A stretch of 27,845 bases of DNA from an uncultured Oscillibacter sp. (GCA_910585245.1 CAJUCO010000032.1:1-27845), one strand, 5' to 3'. Shown: positions 15,310 through 23,451, counted from the first letter of the stretch. Translations and numbers: made by a program. Notes: generated by a model not told the origin, from the letters alone.

Positions 15310-16143
15310 TTACGTCTCTAGACGAACGGAGATCATGGACACCGCGTTTTCCTCCACGCCGTTGAGAATGAACCCGGCCAGATCACAGGCATAAAAGCCG
15401 CCCACTGTTTGCAATCCGTGTTCGGAGATGTGCCGGCTTAAACGGGTATATCCCTCTGAGATGTCCCAGCGGCCCCGGCAACAGAGGTACAAATAGCTTC
15501 CGGCAGGCTTTTCCTGGTAGTAGGGAAAGTCCGCGGCTTCCTGGATACGGGTATAGAGGTGGCTGATAGTCGTTTGGTCCACCGGCGCTCCGGGCAGGTG
15601 GATGGCGCCCAACTGGTAATCCGTTCGCAGCGCATATTGCCGGCACAGCGCCCTGCACCGTTCTAGAACGGCAATGAGCATCTCGTCTTCACCGGTTTCT
15701 GGAGACGTCAACGCCTCCAGCTCCCTTGCCGGGAGAGCCAGAAGATGTTCCCGCTCAAACCAGGCGGTTCTGGGGACCAGGTCCGGGGATGCGCTCAGTT
15801 CCAGGTTGCGTATTATCCCGGACAGCACAAAGTCCATCTGCTCCAGATTCCTCCGCTCCTCCTCCAGCCGCTTTTGCTGCACCCGAAACTGAGATAGCGT
15901 CTTGGCGGCGCTCTGTTCCCGGAGACAGCGGCGGATCTCCTCCAGGGGCGTCCCGGTCTGGCGAAAGATTGCGATGGCGTAAAAGTCGTAAAACTGGTTT
16001 ATATCGTAGTAAAAATAGCGGTTGTCGCCCTGATGGGCTGGGGAAAGCAGCCCCATATCTTTGTAATGCCGCAGAGTCTCCTTGGTTGTGCCACAAAAAG
16101 AGGCGAAAGCGCCGGAGGTCAGCCAGCTTTTTCGATGTTCCAC
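15310..16143 (-). CDS. MerR family transcriptional regulator with C-terminal effector-binding domain
   Basis: A 277-residue regulator. The N-terminal MerR helix-turn-helix reads WLTSGAFASFCGTTKETLRHYKDMGLLSP, with a wing of the NRYFYYDINQFYDFYAI type. A coiled coil at about 75-125 (QFRVQQKRLEEERRNLEQM) and a C-terminal half resembling GyrI/BmrR drug-binding domains follow. The frame is open far upstream, but that part is antisense to the hydrolase gene. I chose GTG at 16143 because GGGGAGGG lies 8 bp before it and it starts just before the DNA-binding domain. It is divergent from the hydrolase-MATE operon, whose promoter has a MerR-type spacer. The inducer may be a bile acid or a drug exported by MATE; that is inference. 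Confidence 0.9.
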   Translation of the reverse strand: MEHRKSWLTSGAFASFCGTTKETLRHYKDMGLLSPAHQGDNRYFYYDINQFYDFYAIAIFRQTGTPLEEIRRCLREQSAAKTLSQFRVQQKRLEEERRNLEQMDFVLSGIIRNLELSASPDLVPRTAWFEREHLLALPARELEALTSPETGEDEMLIAVLERCRALCRQYALRTDYQLGAIHLPGAPVDQTTISHLYTRIQEAADFPYYQEKPAGSYLYLCCRGRWDISEGYTRLSRHISEHGLQTVGGFYACDLAGFILNGVEENAVSMISVRLET

Positions 16144-16175
16144 AAGAAGGTCCCTCCCCAAAGTAAAAATACCCC

Positions 16176-16206
16176 TTGACTGCGTGGCGGCCACACGGTT
16201 TATGAT
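16176..16206 (+). promoter_or_regulatory. MerR-type promoter of the hydrolase-MATE operon
   Basis: TTGACT (16176-16181) and TATGAT (16201-16206) are separated by 19 bp, the overlong spacer that MerR-family activators correct by twisting DNA. The spacer contains the perfect 11-bp dyad GTGGCGGCCAC (16184-16194) near its centre. It lies between the divergent MerR gene and the operon it should activate. Confidence 0.75.
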
Positions 16207-16272
16207 ATCCCCTGTAAGGAATTTTTTCAAGACGAACAGAGAAAAATATGAAAAAAACAGGAGGTGGTCCAC

Positions 16273-17274
16273 ATGGACTTTGGGTGCAGCAGCTTTTCCT
16301 GGGAAACAAAGGATGGGCAACATCTTTTGGGGCGAACATACGACCAGTTTGGGGACCTTGCGGCGAATCGGGTGATTGGCGTCCCCCAGGGGTTTCCCTG
16401 TGCGCCGGGGCTTCGGACAGGAGAGGGGGCCCGGCCGGGCCGGTACGGCTATACCGGCATGGCGGTATTGGGGTTTGGAGAACCGATTGTGGTGGACGGG
16501 GTCAACAGCGCGGGACTGATGGGGGCGTTGCTCCACTATCCGGAATACGCGATGTACTGCGGCGCCGCCCAACGGGGGCGGACGGCTGTCCATCCGGGCC
16601 GTCTGCTGGCGTGGCTGCTTAGCCGGTGCGCCGGAGTGGAGGAGGCGGTAGAGGCTTTAAACTTCCTGACTTTGGTGGACGAGCCGGTTCAGGGAAAGCC
16701 GTTACCCGCCCACTATCTTTTGAGCGACCGAACGGGAGAAGCCGCCGTCATAGAGCCGGACAGGGAAGGGCTACGCGTCCACCGGAATACCGTGGGCGTG
16801 CTTACCAACAGTCCGGACTACCTGTGGCAGCGGACGAATCTCAGGAACTATGTGGGCGTTACCAACCTTCCAAAGGGGCCGCAATTCATTGCAGGCCACG
16901 AGATGCGGGAGTTTGGAGAGCGCCTGGGAGGCGGTTTTGGACTGCCGGGAGGCTATTCCTCCCCATCCCGCTTTGTCCGGGTGGCGTTTATGAAAACCTT
17001 TGCCGTCCGGGGCGGGGACGAGCTGGATGGGATCTCGCGGATGTTCCGGGCGTTTGCTCCGGTGGACATTCCGGAGGGGCTGGCCAAAGCCAGCCCGGAT
17101 GATGAGGTGTATGAGCAGACGCTTTGCACCTGTGCCATGTGCGCGGAGAGCGGAGTTTACTACTTTTCCCCGGCCTGGAACCGCCGGATTTCAGCGGTTC
17201 GCCTTTGCCATGAGGGCGGGGAGATGCAGTATTTCGACCTGGGCGGCGCCCAGGATGTGGACTATCGGAATTAG
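16273..17274 (+). CDS. Choloylglycine hydrolase-family protein (bile salt hydrolase / penicillin V acylase, Ntn)
   Basis: A 333-residue N-terminal-nucleophile amidase. Family members hydrolyse conjugated bile salts, penicillin V or related acyl amides. The nucleophile is Cys5 in MDFGCSSFSW, which must be exposed by removing four residues, as in penicillin V acylase (short propeptide before CSS). Arg21 and Asp24 (LLGRTYD) lie 16 and 19 residues after the Cys, exactly the C2/R18/D21 spacing of bile salt hydrolases. Asn78 (VNSAGL), Asn179 (VLTNSPDY) and Arg233 (SSPSRF) match the remaining catalytic positions. The ATG at 16273 has AGGAGG 8 bp upstream; a GTG three codons earlier is less likely. 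It is 9 bp before the MATE gene. Whether bile salts are the true substrate cannot be decided from sequence. Confidence 0.9.
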   Translation: MDFGCSSFSWETKDGQHLLGRTYDQFGDLAANRVIGVPQGFPCAPGLRTGEGARPGRYGYTGMAVLGFGEPIVVDGVNSAGLMGALLHYPEYAMYCGAAQRGRTAVHPGRLLAWLLSRCAGVEEAVEALNFLTLVDEPVQGKPLPAHYLLSDRTGEAAVIEPDREGLRVHRNTVGVLTNSPDYLWQRTNLRNYVGVTNLPKGPQFIAGHEMREFGERLGGGFGLPGGYSSPSRFVRVAFMKTFAVRGGDELDGISRMFRAFAPVDIPEGLAKASPDDEVYEQTLCTCAMCAESGVYYFSPAWNRRISAVRLCHEGGEMQYFDLGGAQDVDYRN

Positions 17275-17283
17275 GAGGACGGG

Positions 17284-18624
17284 ATGGAAAACAAGCTGAA
17301 TTCTTATCACCTGCCTGTGACGGGCGGAAACATTTTGCGCTTCGCGTTTCCAACCATCGTCATGACGGTCTTCAATACCTTCTACACCATGGTGGACGGG
17401 TTGTTTGTGGCAAACCTCATCGGCACGGACGCGCTCTCCGCCATCAATCTCACCGCCCCGGCCATCGGGCTGATCACGGCAGTGTCCGGGATGTTGGCCA
17501 CAGGCGGAAGCGCGGTTGTGATGAAGAAAATGGGCGAACACAAGGAGCAGGAGGCCCGGCAGGATTTCACCCTTTTGATCTTGACCAACGCCGCGGTGGG
17601 AGCGGTTATGATGCTCCTGGGGTATACGTTCATGGAGGACCTGCTGGGGGCCATGGGCCTTTCCCAGGAGGTATTTGCCCATTGCCGGATGTATCTGAGC
17701 GATTATCTGCTGTTCACCATTCCGATTTTGCTCATGTACAACTTCTCTCTCTATTTGATCGCCGCCGACCGGTCCAAGCTGTCCCTGATTTGCACCGTGG
17801 CGGGAGGCGTGAGCAACATTGTGTTGGATTATGCTTTGATCGCGCTGCTGGACATGGGCATCCGGGGGGCGGCCATCGCCACCGGCCTGGGCTATTCCAT
17901 CACGGCTGTGGTGGGCTTCCTGGTATTTTGCAAACCGGACAGTCTCCTTCACTTTCAAAAGCCGGTGTTTCGGGGAAACGTGCTCTTTCACGCGTCCACC
18001 AACGGGCTGTCGGAATTGGCCACCTCGCTGGTTTCCGGCGTGACCACGCTGCTGTTCAACCTGGCCATGCTGCGGTACATAGGCGAAGACGGCGTGGCGG
18101 CCATTACCATCATCATGTATGTGCTGATGTTTGTCAGCGCTTTGTTTATCGGATATTCCTACGGCGTGGCGCCTATGATCAGCTATTACCACGGGGAGCA
18201 AAACCACGAGAAGCTGAAAAAGCTGATTGGATTCAGCATTCGCTTTGTGTTGGGCGCGTCGGTCCTCTGCACGGCCGTGTCCATTCTGGCAACCGAGCCG
18301 CTGGTGGGCGTCTTTACCCGCCCGGATAGCCCGGTATATGAGCTGGCGGTGACAGGAAACCGGCTGTGCTCTTTGTCGCTTCTGTTTGTGGGGATAAATA
18401 TGTTTGCCAGCGGGATGTTTACGTCCTTATCCAACGGAGTGGTATCCGCCCTGCTGGCCTTCTCACGGTCTTTTGTGTTTACGGCCGTCAGTATCCAGGT
18501 GCTTCCCGTTTTGTTGGGAGGGGTAAACGGCGTGTGGCTGGCAACGCCTGTAGCGGAGCTGCTGGGAACGGTCATGGCGGCAGTGGCGCTGTTGAAGCAC
18601 CGGAAGCAGTATGGGTACGGATGA
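17284..18624 (+). CDS. MATE family multidrug/toxin efflux transporter
   Basis: A 446-residue exporter with about twelve membrane segments, expected to use a Na+ or H+ gradient. The MATE start is clear: GGNILRFAFPTIVMTVFNTFYTMVDGLFVANLIGTDALSAINLTAPAIGLI. The internal repeat is also visible (FHASTNGLSELATSLVSGVTTLLFNLAMLRYIGEDGVAAITII). The ribosome site TTAGGAGG overlaps the hydrolase stop region, 9 bp away, so the two genes form one operon. It may remove the acid or amine released by the hydrolase, or the inducer of the MerR regulator. I found no terminator in 18625-18823; that stretch only shows the palindrome GCCGGAGCTCCGGC at 18688-18701. Confidence 0.93.
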   Translation: MENKLNSYHLPVTGGNILRFAFPTIVMTVFNTFYTMVDGLFVANLIGTDALSAINLTAPAIGLITAVSGMLATGGSAVVMKKMGEHKEQEARQDFTLLILTNAAVGAVMMLLGYTFMEDLLGAMGLSQEVFAHCRMYLSDYLLFTIPILLMYNFSLYLIAADRSKLSLICTVAGGVSNIVLDYALIALLDMGIRGAAIATGLGYSITAVVGFLVFCKPDSLLHFQKPVFRGNVLFHASTNGLSELATSLVSGVTTLLFNLAMLRYIGEDGVAAITIIMYVLMFVSALFIGYSYGVAPMISYYHGEQNHEKLKKLIGFSIRFVLGASVLCTAVSILATEPLVGVFTRPDSPVYELAVTGNRLCSLSLLFVGINMFASGMFTSLSNGVVSALLAFSRSFVFTAVSIQVLPVLLGGVNGVWLATPVAELLGTVMAAVALLKHRKQYGYG

Positions 18625-18823
18625 GGGGCTTTCCTGCCGCCTGCAAGGAAATTGGGTCGTGTTTCCGCCAGAATTGCCTCCGAGGCGGCCGGAGCTCCGG
18701 CGTGAACCTCCTTTGGCAAAGATTCGCCGGCGTCTACAGCCATAGTCTTTCGTCTCCGCCAGGTTGGAGTAGACCGGCAGTTCTTTGGAAGTAACGTAAA
18801 CGGAGGGAAAGCAGCCCGCCGGT

Positions 18824-19402
18824 TTACGGGGAAACGGCCAGACCCGCCGAAAGCAGCCCTCTGATCAGCCCGGATACCCGCGTGCAGGCGGACGACTGAC
18901 GGTAGACCGGGGAGACGTCCTGATACTGGGGCGTTCCGTCCGGACTTCGTTGCGTGGACAGCAGCGCACCCCACTTTTTCAGGGAGAAGGCCCAGTCGTC
19001 CAGGTACTCCAGAGGGTTTCCGGGCCACCGGCCCGTCCGGTCCAGCATATCCCGCATATCTTGACTCATGGCGTAGGTATTTCCCTCGCGGTCCGCAATG
19101 GGGACCAGCCGCAAGCTGAAACTTGACTGCTGGTAATCCTTGTCGCTGATAGCGCCCATGGCGTTCAGCTCGTGCATGAGGTCCATCCAGTCCCGTTTGG
19201 AAATGGAGTTGGGAGCGGATTTCAGCTGTTGCAGTGTCCTCTTCGCGCCGCCGGACAGCTGGTCAATGAGTGTCTTTGCGGCTCCCTCTTTGGACAAAAG
19301 GGTCGAAAAGTCCAGGGAGGGCCCGTCGGGGTTCATCCCCGCCGGTTTGTATTGGCCCCACTGGGATGAGGGAATACCAGTGTTGTTGACAATGTAATCC
19401 AT
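18824..19402 (-). CDS. Hypothetical protein, soluble, unrecognised family
   Basis: A 192-residue protein I do not recognise. It has no signal peptide or membrane segment until a mildly hydrophobic C-terminus (GLIRGLLSAGLAVSP). It is rich in charged helix-like segments, including AAKTLIDQLSGGAKRTLQQLK and RDWMDLMHELNAMGAISDKDYQQSS. The latter also resembles the small EMGILSEKA segment of the gene just upstream, so the pair may be distant relatives. A weak ribosome site (AAGGAAGG) precedes the ATG by about 10 bp. It follows the 19445-20044 gene by 42 bp on the same strand and is probably co-transcribed. Confidence 0.7.
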   Translation of the reverse strand: MDYIVNNTGIPSSQWGQYKPAGMNPDGPSLDFSTLLSKEGAAKTLIDQLSGGAKRTLQQLKSAPNSISKRDWMDLMHELNAMGAISDKDYQQSSFSLRLVPIADREGNTYAMSQDMRDMLDRTGRWPGNPLEYLDDWAFSLKKWGALLSTQRSPDGTPQYQDVSPVYRQSSACTRVSGLIRGLLSAGLAVSP

Positions 19403-19444
19403 GCTTGCGCACCTTCCTTTTTGTAATGTATTCGGAGTGGAAAA

Positions 19445-20044
19445 TCAGATCCAGCCCCGGGCGGTGGCTTCCGCCCCGGTGATGAAGTCCGGATAATCCT
19501 CCTCCCGAAATTCCCGCGCCCAGGAGAGAATGCCGTCCAGGCTGTGGAAGCCGGTCATGGGGGCCTCGTCGAATCCGTGGAGCCAGGCCTCTTTAGAATC
19601 GGCGCCCACGCGGGCTTTATAAACTCCGCCCTCCATGTGCATCACAACCGCGTGACTTCCGGTTGCGCAATTTTCCGCCTTTTCACTGAGGATGCCCATT
19701 TCCCGCATGGTCTCCAGGGCGTCGTAGATTTCAAACGAGGACAGGCTGCCGGAGTAACGCTCTTGCAAAAAGGCGAGGTTTTCCTCCGTCCAGCCCAGGG
19801 AATCCGGCAGGGGCTCCACCGGCTGCCGGGTTTTCCACGCCTTGTAATCCTCCACAAACTGCATATATACGGAGGGTAACCCGCAATTTGGCGGCTGTTC
19901 CCGCATTTTTTGCCGCTGGCGGTCAAGGTCCAGATACTTGGCAAAGGCCGGCTCCTGACTGCCTTTTTGAAGCGCCCATCGGTTTGCTGTTCCGGAGTAT
20001 GGATAGACGTGGGACAAATACGAACTTGGAATGTTCACCTGCAT
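19445..20044 (-). CDS. Hypothetical protein, soluble, unrecognised family
   Basis: A 199-residue protein with no recognised domain, signal or membrane segment. It begins MQVNIPSSYLSHVYPYSGTANRW and contains the helix-like SSFEIYDALETMREMGILSEKAENC. The next gene has a similar MDLMHELNAMGAISDKDY segment at about the same depth, which suggests the two proteins share a small helical unit. The ATG at 20044 is only 2 bp from AGGAGG; a GTG two codons later (20038) has ideal 8-bp spacing and may be the real start. A good promoter stands at 20104-20132. Function unknown. Confidence 0.7.
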   Translation of the reverse strand: MQVNIPSSYLSHVYPYSGTANRWALQKGSQEPAFAKYLDLDRQRQKMREQPPNCGLPSVYMQFVEDYKAWKTRQPVEPLPDSLGWTEENLAFLQERYSGSLSSFEIYDALETMREMGILSEKAENCATGSHAVVMHMEGGVYKARVGADSKEAWLHGFDEAPMTGFHSLDGILSWAREFREEDYPDFITGAEATARGWI

Positions 20045-20103
20045 ATCCTCCTGCCTTTGATTGATACCGGCCTTGCGCAGACCGCAGGGCCGTCTTTATG
20101 AAA

Positions 20104-20132
20104 AGGATAGCACTGGAAAAAGGTTCTGTCAA
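20104..20132 (-). promoter_or_regulatory. Housekeeping-type promoter of the two hypothetical genes
   Basis: On the minus strand TTGACA (20132-20127) and TATCCT (20109-20104) are 17 bp apart, about 60 bp before the first start codon. This is a good vegetative-sigma match. Confidence 0.65.
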
Positions 20133-20194
20133 TATTTTTCTCTTTAAGAAAGATAAATTGAAAAAATAAATATTTATTCATGTTATCCCGCGTA

Positions 20195-20224
20195 TTGACG
20201 GATGGGCGGTGAATATTGTATCAT
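20195..20224 (+). promoter_or_regulatory. Promoter of the PadR-type gene
   Basis: TTGACG (20195-20200) and TATCAT (20219-20224) are 18 bp apart, 47 bp before the start codon. A small inverted repeat, ACCGGC-TTTCC-GCCGGT (20231-20247), lies where transcription should begin and could be an operator for autoregulation. Confidence 0.55.
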
Positions 20225-20271
20225 TTTCCTACCGGCTTTCCGCCGGTCGAGTTTGTGAAAGGGGGCGCGTA

Positions 20272-20667
20272 ATGCCTGTTTTGAAAAATGATCCGGGGCG
20301 GGGTATGGAGGATAACCTGAAGCGGGCGGTAACGGAGATGCTGGTTTTGACCCTGCTGAGCCGGGAGGATATGCACGCCCAGCAAATCATGCAGAGTTTG
20401 GAGGAGGAGTCCGGAAACACGCTGAGTTTGGCGTCTCTCTATATGCTATTTTACCGCTTGATTGAAAACGGATATATTCTGGAGGCATATAAGAAAGCCG
20501 CTCCGGACGGGCGGCGGAGGCAATACTATCAGATCACCGTGGACGGGATACGCTATTTGGCGGATTTGCTTTGCGTTTACCACCGCATCACAAATGGCGT
20601 GGCGCTGCTTCTGGGAGAGAACCGGCAGACAAACAAAACCGAAAGCGGTCCGCCGGGGGCAGAGTAA
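20272..20667 (+). CDS. PadR family transcriptional regulator
   Basis: A 131-residue DNA-binding protein. The PadR winged helix is visible: EDNLKRAVTEMLVLTLLSREDMHAQQIMQSLEE, then SLASLYMLFYRLIENGYILEAYKKAAPDGRRRQYYQITVDGIRYL, with the family's usual G-R-R-x-Y-Y-x-I-T wing. The C-terminus is short, as in the smaller PadR subgroup. The ATG was chosen because AAAGGGGG precedes it by about 8 bp; the frame is open a further 21 codons upstream. It stands alone with its own promoter and a strong terminator. Such regulators usually repress a nearby transporter or envelope gene, but no obvious target adjoins it. Confidence 0.9.
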   Translation: MPVLKNDPGRGMEDNLKRAVTEMLVLTLLSREDMHAQQIMQSLEEESGNTLSLASLYMLFYRLIENGYILEAYKKAAPDGRRRQYYQITVDGIRYLADLLCVYHRITNGVALLLGENRQTNKTESGPPGAE

Positions 20668-20689
20668 AAAGCCGCCGGTTTGTAGGCAT

Positions 20690-20738
20690 GGAAACGGAGA
20701 GAAGCCCTTGATGGGGTTCTCTCCGTTTCCGTTCTTTT
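20690..20738 (+). terminator. Intrinsic terminator of the PadR-type gene
   Basis: A 14-bp perfect stem (GGAAACGGAGAGAA at 20690-20703 with 20717-20730), continued by three more pairs after one mismatch, then GTTCTTTT. Confidence 0.85.
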
Positions 20739-20829
20739 GGGGGCTTTTGAAGAACTTTTTTAGCAAGCTCCGGCAGCTTTTTGTGGCTCGCTTCCATGTG
20801 CGCCTGTAAAAAAGCCCAGTGGCCGGGAT

Positions 20830-21726
20830 TTACCACTCACCTTTTTGAAAAGCCTCTTCCATAGACGCCTGCACCTCCTCCAGGGTCATGCCGGGTGTGT
20901 AAAAATGCCCGGCACAGCCTAGAGGGTATTTGCCAATTACCTTCCCCTCCGAGTCGTATAGAGAGATGCTCCAGGTATGGGGGCACTCTTCCTTGGAAAG
21001 CCCTGTGTATTTTGCATCTTCTGCCGACCGCTCGGATTGCCGGATATATCCGGCGGGGTGATCCCCTTCCTCCGCTACGTAGCAAAGGTCCGGGACATAG
21101 CCCACATAGTAGGCCAGTTGAGCGGGCCCGTAATGCTCGCCCCGGCTGTTTTTGGGGTAATCCCCGTTTTCCAGATGTTTGTCCGCCACCTTTTTGTCCA
21201 GACTGTCCAGGGCGTCCTTGTTTCCAACCATATACTCAAACCGGAGTTCCCCATCCTTGTCCTTGAACACCTTGTCCGATCCCCAATAAGAGTCCGGGTT
21301 GTCGTCGGGTAGAATCGTACCGCCCCGGCTCAGAATTAAGGCCTTGTCGCCCATCCGGGCGTTCATGGGGACACCGGAAGCGGCGGCTCCGGCGCCGGGG
21401 GTACCCTGTTTTTTCAGGAGAATGGTCTTGCTGGCGGAGTCGTAGCCGATCTCTACTTCCAAAAGCTCGCTGATGGTCCGGATAGGCAGGTAGTTGGTCT
21501 TGCCTCCCGCTGCATCGGTATAGAGAATGCTGCCGGGGATTTTTTGCCCGTTGGCGGCGGTGATGTCCTTGCCCGCCGTGATTTTTGGGGTTCCGTTCAG
21601 GGAGACATTGGCAAAATTATAGCTCACCTTGCCTGAGGCGGCCAGGGCAGTGGTCAGGCAGACGGTGAGAGCCAGAGCCGTGGCGGCTCCGGCCAGGAAG
21701 GAGGAAAAGCGGTTGAACTGTTTCAT
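20830..21726 (-). CDS. Secreted protein with copper amine oxidase N-terminal-like domain
   Basis: A 298-residue exported protein. Residues 1-30 form a signal peptide (MKQFNRFSSFLAGAATALALTVCLTTALAA). Residues ~33-105 match the copper-amine-oxidase N-terminal domain found in many Clostridial surface proteins (VSLNGTPKITAGKDI, NYLPIRTISELLEVEIGYDSASKTILLKK). A Gly/Ala linker then leads to a unique C-terminal region with two Cys (LCYVAEEGDH, ECPHTWSISLYDSEGKVIGKYPLGCAGHFYTPG). No enzymatic residues are recognised. It lies 84 bp after the anti-sigma-like gene and carries its own copy of the ECF-type promoter, so it is a likely sigma-regulon member acting at the cell surface. Confidence 0.85.
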   Translation of the reverse strand: MKQFNRFSSFLAGAATALALTVCLTTALAASGKVSYNFANVSLNGTPKITAGKDITAANGQKIPGSILYTDAAGGKTNYLPIRTISELLEVEIGYDSASKTILLKKQGTPGAGAAASGVPMNARMGDKALILSRGGTILPDDNPDSYWGSDKVFKDKDGELRFEYMVGNKDALDSLDKKVADKHLENGDYPKNSRGEHYGPAQLAYYVGYVPDLCYVAEEGDHPAGYIRQSERSAEDAKYTGLSKEECPHTWSISLYDSEGKVIGKYPLGCAGHFYTPGMTLEEVQASMEEAFQKGEW

Positions 21727-21777
21727 GGTAACGCTCCTGTCATAAAGATTGGGGGACGGTTTGTCCCTCTATTCCAA

Positions 21778-21805
21778 AAGACGCTTGCAGAGGAAAAACG
21801 CAACC
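21778..21805 (-). promoter_or_regulatory. Probable ECF-sigma promoter of the secreted-protein gene
   Basis: On the minus strand GGTTGCGTTT (21805-21796), 13 bp, then GTCTT (21782-21778). The same two blocks with the same spacing occur before the sigma gene. GTCT-like -10 elements are usual for ECF sigma factors. Confidence 0.7.
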
Positions 21806-21809
21806 GAAT

Positions 21810-22904
21810 TTATGGAAGAAGTTTGATATGCTCTACGACCTCTTTTACGGTGTCCGGGGAGAACCCGTCAGAGGCAATCACGTCAATGTACAGGCATCTG
21901 GCAAGGTCCGTGGTGACAATGTGGACATAACCGTTTTTCACCACACAGAGTCCCTGGTTGCCGTTGATGAAGACATCCTCCACAAAGTTAGCGTCCACCG
22001 TGTCGATGTGCAGCGACCCAAACCCATTGTAGATGTAGACCCAGAGCCACCGGCCTTCGCCGTCGGCGAATTTGGCGTACCAGTCGTACCGGCCCTCCTG
22101 GTAGGCAAGACCCTCCGGGAGCCAGAGGATTTCCGCGTTTTCAAAATAGGCGGCATGGGGACTGCGGCGAATATTCATCATAATCTTTGTTGCCGTGTCT
22201 ACGGAGATACCGCCGAAGGCCCTGACCACAAAATGAAAGCCGTTGTTTTGATCGGAGGCGTCTATGACCACCGCGTCCTCCCTGGTGAAGCAACGGCTCT
22301 GGTTGCCGTTGATAAAGACGCTTCCCTGGTAGTCGTAAGACCGTATCTCCGCATCGAAATCCAAAGGGGGATTCTCCGGGTAGACCTCTACCCGGAAGGA
22401 CTGTCCCCGGCCGTTTTCAAACTCGGCGTAGACGTCGTACTCCCCGCCGCAATAGGAAAAACCCTCCGGGATCCAACCCACGTCCACCCGCTGGAAGTAG
22501 TCTCCCGTCCAGCGGCCGTTCGTTTCGCCGGTGCGGCGGATGTCAAGTTGGGTGTACTGTCCCGTCACCGTGCGCACCAGTTCCAGCGCGGCTGTCCGGA
22601 ACTCCTCCGACACGGCGAAGGCGGAGGTGAAAAGCGTGGCCATGACGGCGGCGATGACGGCGGCAATTTGCAAGACCTTTCGGGCCTGCCGGAAGGCGGC
22701 CCCCCGCCTTTGGAGAAAAGCGTAGCGGCGGATGGTTTGCAGGCAACGCCGGTCCAGACTCCCCGGTACGGCGGCGGCGGGATCGTTTTGCAGCGCCCGG
22801 TTCCATGCCTCCAGTCGCGCTTCCTCTTGGACCATCACATCCTCCATCAGCAGGGCGAAGTAGGCGTCCTCGTATTCCTCAAGCAAATGTTCGTGACGCG
22901 TCAT
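21810..22904 (-). CDS. Membrane anti-sigma-like protein with two tandem DUF4367-like units
   Basis: A 364-residue protein with a cytoplasmic N-terminal helical region (1-77), one membrane segment (VLQIAAVIAAVMATLFTSAFAV, about 78-98) and an extracellular part. The latter holds two repeats, about 142-247 and 259-363. Both contain W-[IL]-P-E-G-[FL]-x-Y, YD[VW]YA[EK]F, VFINGNQ and SxDT[AV]. DUF4367-like domains are common on the outer side of Clostridial anti-sigma proteins. The start codon overlaps the sigma gene by 26 bp, so the two are translated together in matched amounts. The N-terminal part lacks a clear zinc-finger motif, so anti-sigma action is inferred from position and topology. Confidence 0.85.
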   Translation of the reverse strand: MTRHEHLLEEYEDAYFALLMEDVMVQEEARLEAWNRALQNDPAAAVPGSLDRRCLQTIRRYAFLQRRGAAFRQARKVLQIAAVIAAVMATLFTSAFAVSEEFRTAALELVRTVTGQYTQLDIRRTGETNGRWTGDYFQRVDVGWIPEGFSYCGGEYDVYAEFENGRGQSFRVEVYPENPPLDFDAEIRSYDYQGSVFINGNQSRCFTREDAVVIDASDQNNGFHFVVRAFGGISVDTATKIMMNIRRSPHAAYFENAEILWLPEGLAYQEGRYDWYAKFADGEGRWLWVYIYNGFGSLHIDTVDANFVEDVFINGNQGLCVVKNGYVHIVTTDLARCLYIDVIASDGFSPDTVKEVVEHIKLLP

Positions 22905-23451
22905 GTTCCCTCTCTCCCTTCATCAGCGATACCGCCCGCCGTCTGGCCCGAAACAACCGCATCCGCATACTGTCCCGCTGGCAGTGGAAAAGCTCCGCCA
23001 GTTCCCCGTTATCCTGGCCCAAAACATACTTCCGGTACAGTAATTCCCGGTCTTCTTCCGGCAACAGGGGCCAGACCTTGCCAAGACCGTCCGCCCGTTC
23101 CCGCAGCTCCGCCACTTCCTCCGGGGAGGGTAGCGGGGATTCCAAATCCTCCCCGTCCTCCAAGACCGCCGTGTGCCGGTGGACCACCGATTGATGGCGG
23201 AGGAAGTTGATGGATTTGTGTTTCACGGTGTAGACGACGTAAGCCGGCAGGGCCGGAGGCGGAAGCGTTTGCAGGGTGTCCACCTTCTGGCAGAGGCTCT
23301 CCACAGCGTCTTGGACGATATCTTCGCAGTCCTGCCGGTTGGAGACAAAGCGCAGGGCTTCGGCGAACATCAGCCGGGAGTAGCGGCGGTACAGGTCCTG
23401 TATGAAGGCCATACCGTCCGGGTTGTCCCCGGGGATGGTGAAGATAATCAT
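22879..23451 (-). CDS. ECF-type RNA polymerase sigma factor (sigma-70 family)
   Basis: A 190-residue sigma factor. Region 2 is visible around 14-75: FIQDLYRRYSRLMFAEALRFVSNRQDCEDIVQDAVESLCQKVDTL and AYVVYTVKHKSINFLRHQ. Region 4 lies at about 125-180: LGKVWPLLPEEDRELLYRKYVLGQDNGELAELFHCQRDSMRMRLFRARRRAVSLM, with a helix-turn-helix. The ATG has AAGGAGGG 5 bp upstream. It overlaps the membrane anti-sigma-like gene. A motif shared with the secreted-protein promoter stands in front of it, so autoregulation is likely. It should respond to an envelope signal, but the signal is unknown. Confidence 0.9.
   Translation of the reverse strand: MIIFTIPGDNPDGMAFIQDLYRRYSRLMFAEALRFVSNRQDCEDIVQDAVESLCQKVDTLQTLPPPALPAYVVYTVKHKSINFLRHQSVVHRHTAVLEDGEDLESPLPSPEEVAELRERADGLGKVWPLLPEEDRELLYRKYVLGQDNGELAELFHCQRDSMRMRLFRARRRAVSLMKGEREHDASRTFA

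Noticed and set aside
17191..18207. A 338-codon minus-strand frame opposite the MATE gene
   Set aside because: His/Gln-rich antisense shadow; the MATE frame on the plus strand is unmistakable.
18795..18828. CGTAAAC / GTTTACG inverted repeat as a terminator of the hypothetical genes
   Set aside because: A 20-nt loop and no T-run; too weak to call.
21828..23210. A 460-codon plus-strand frame opposite the anti-sigma and sigma genes
   Set aside because: Antisense shadow of two overlapping genes with good starts and domains.
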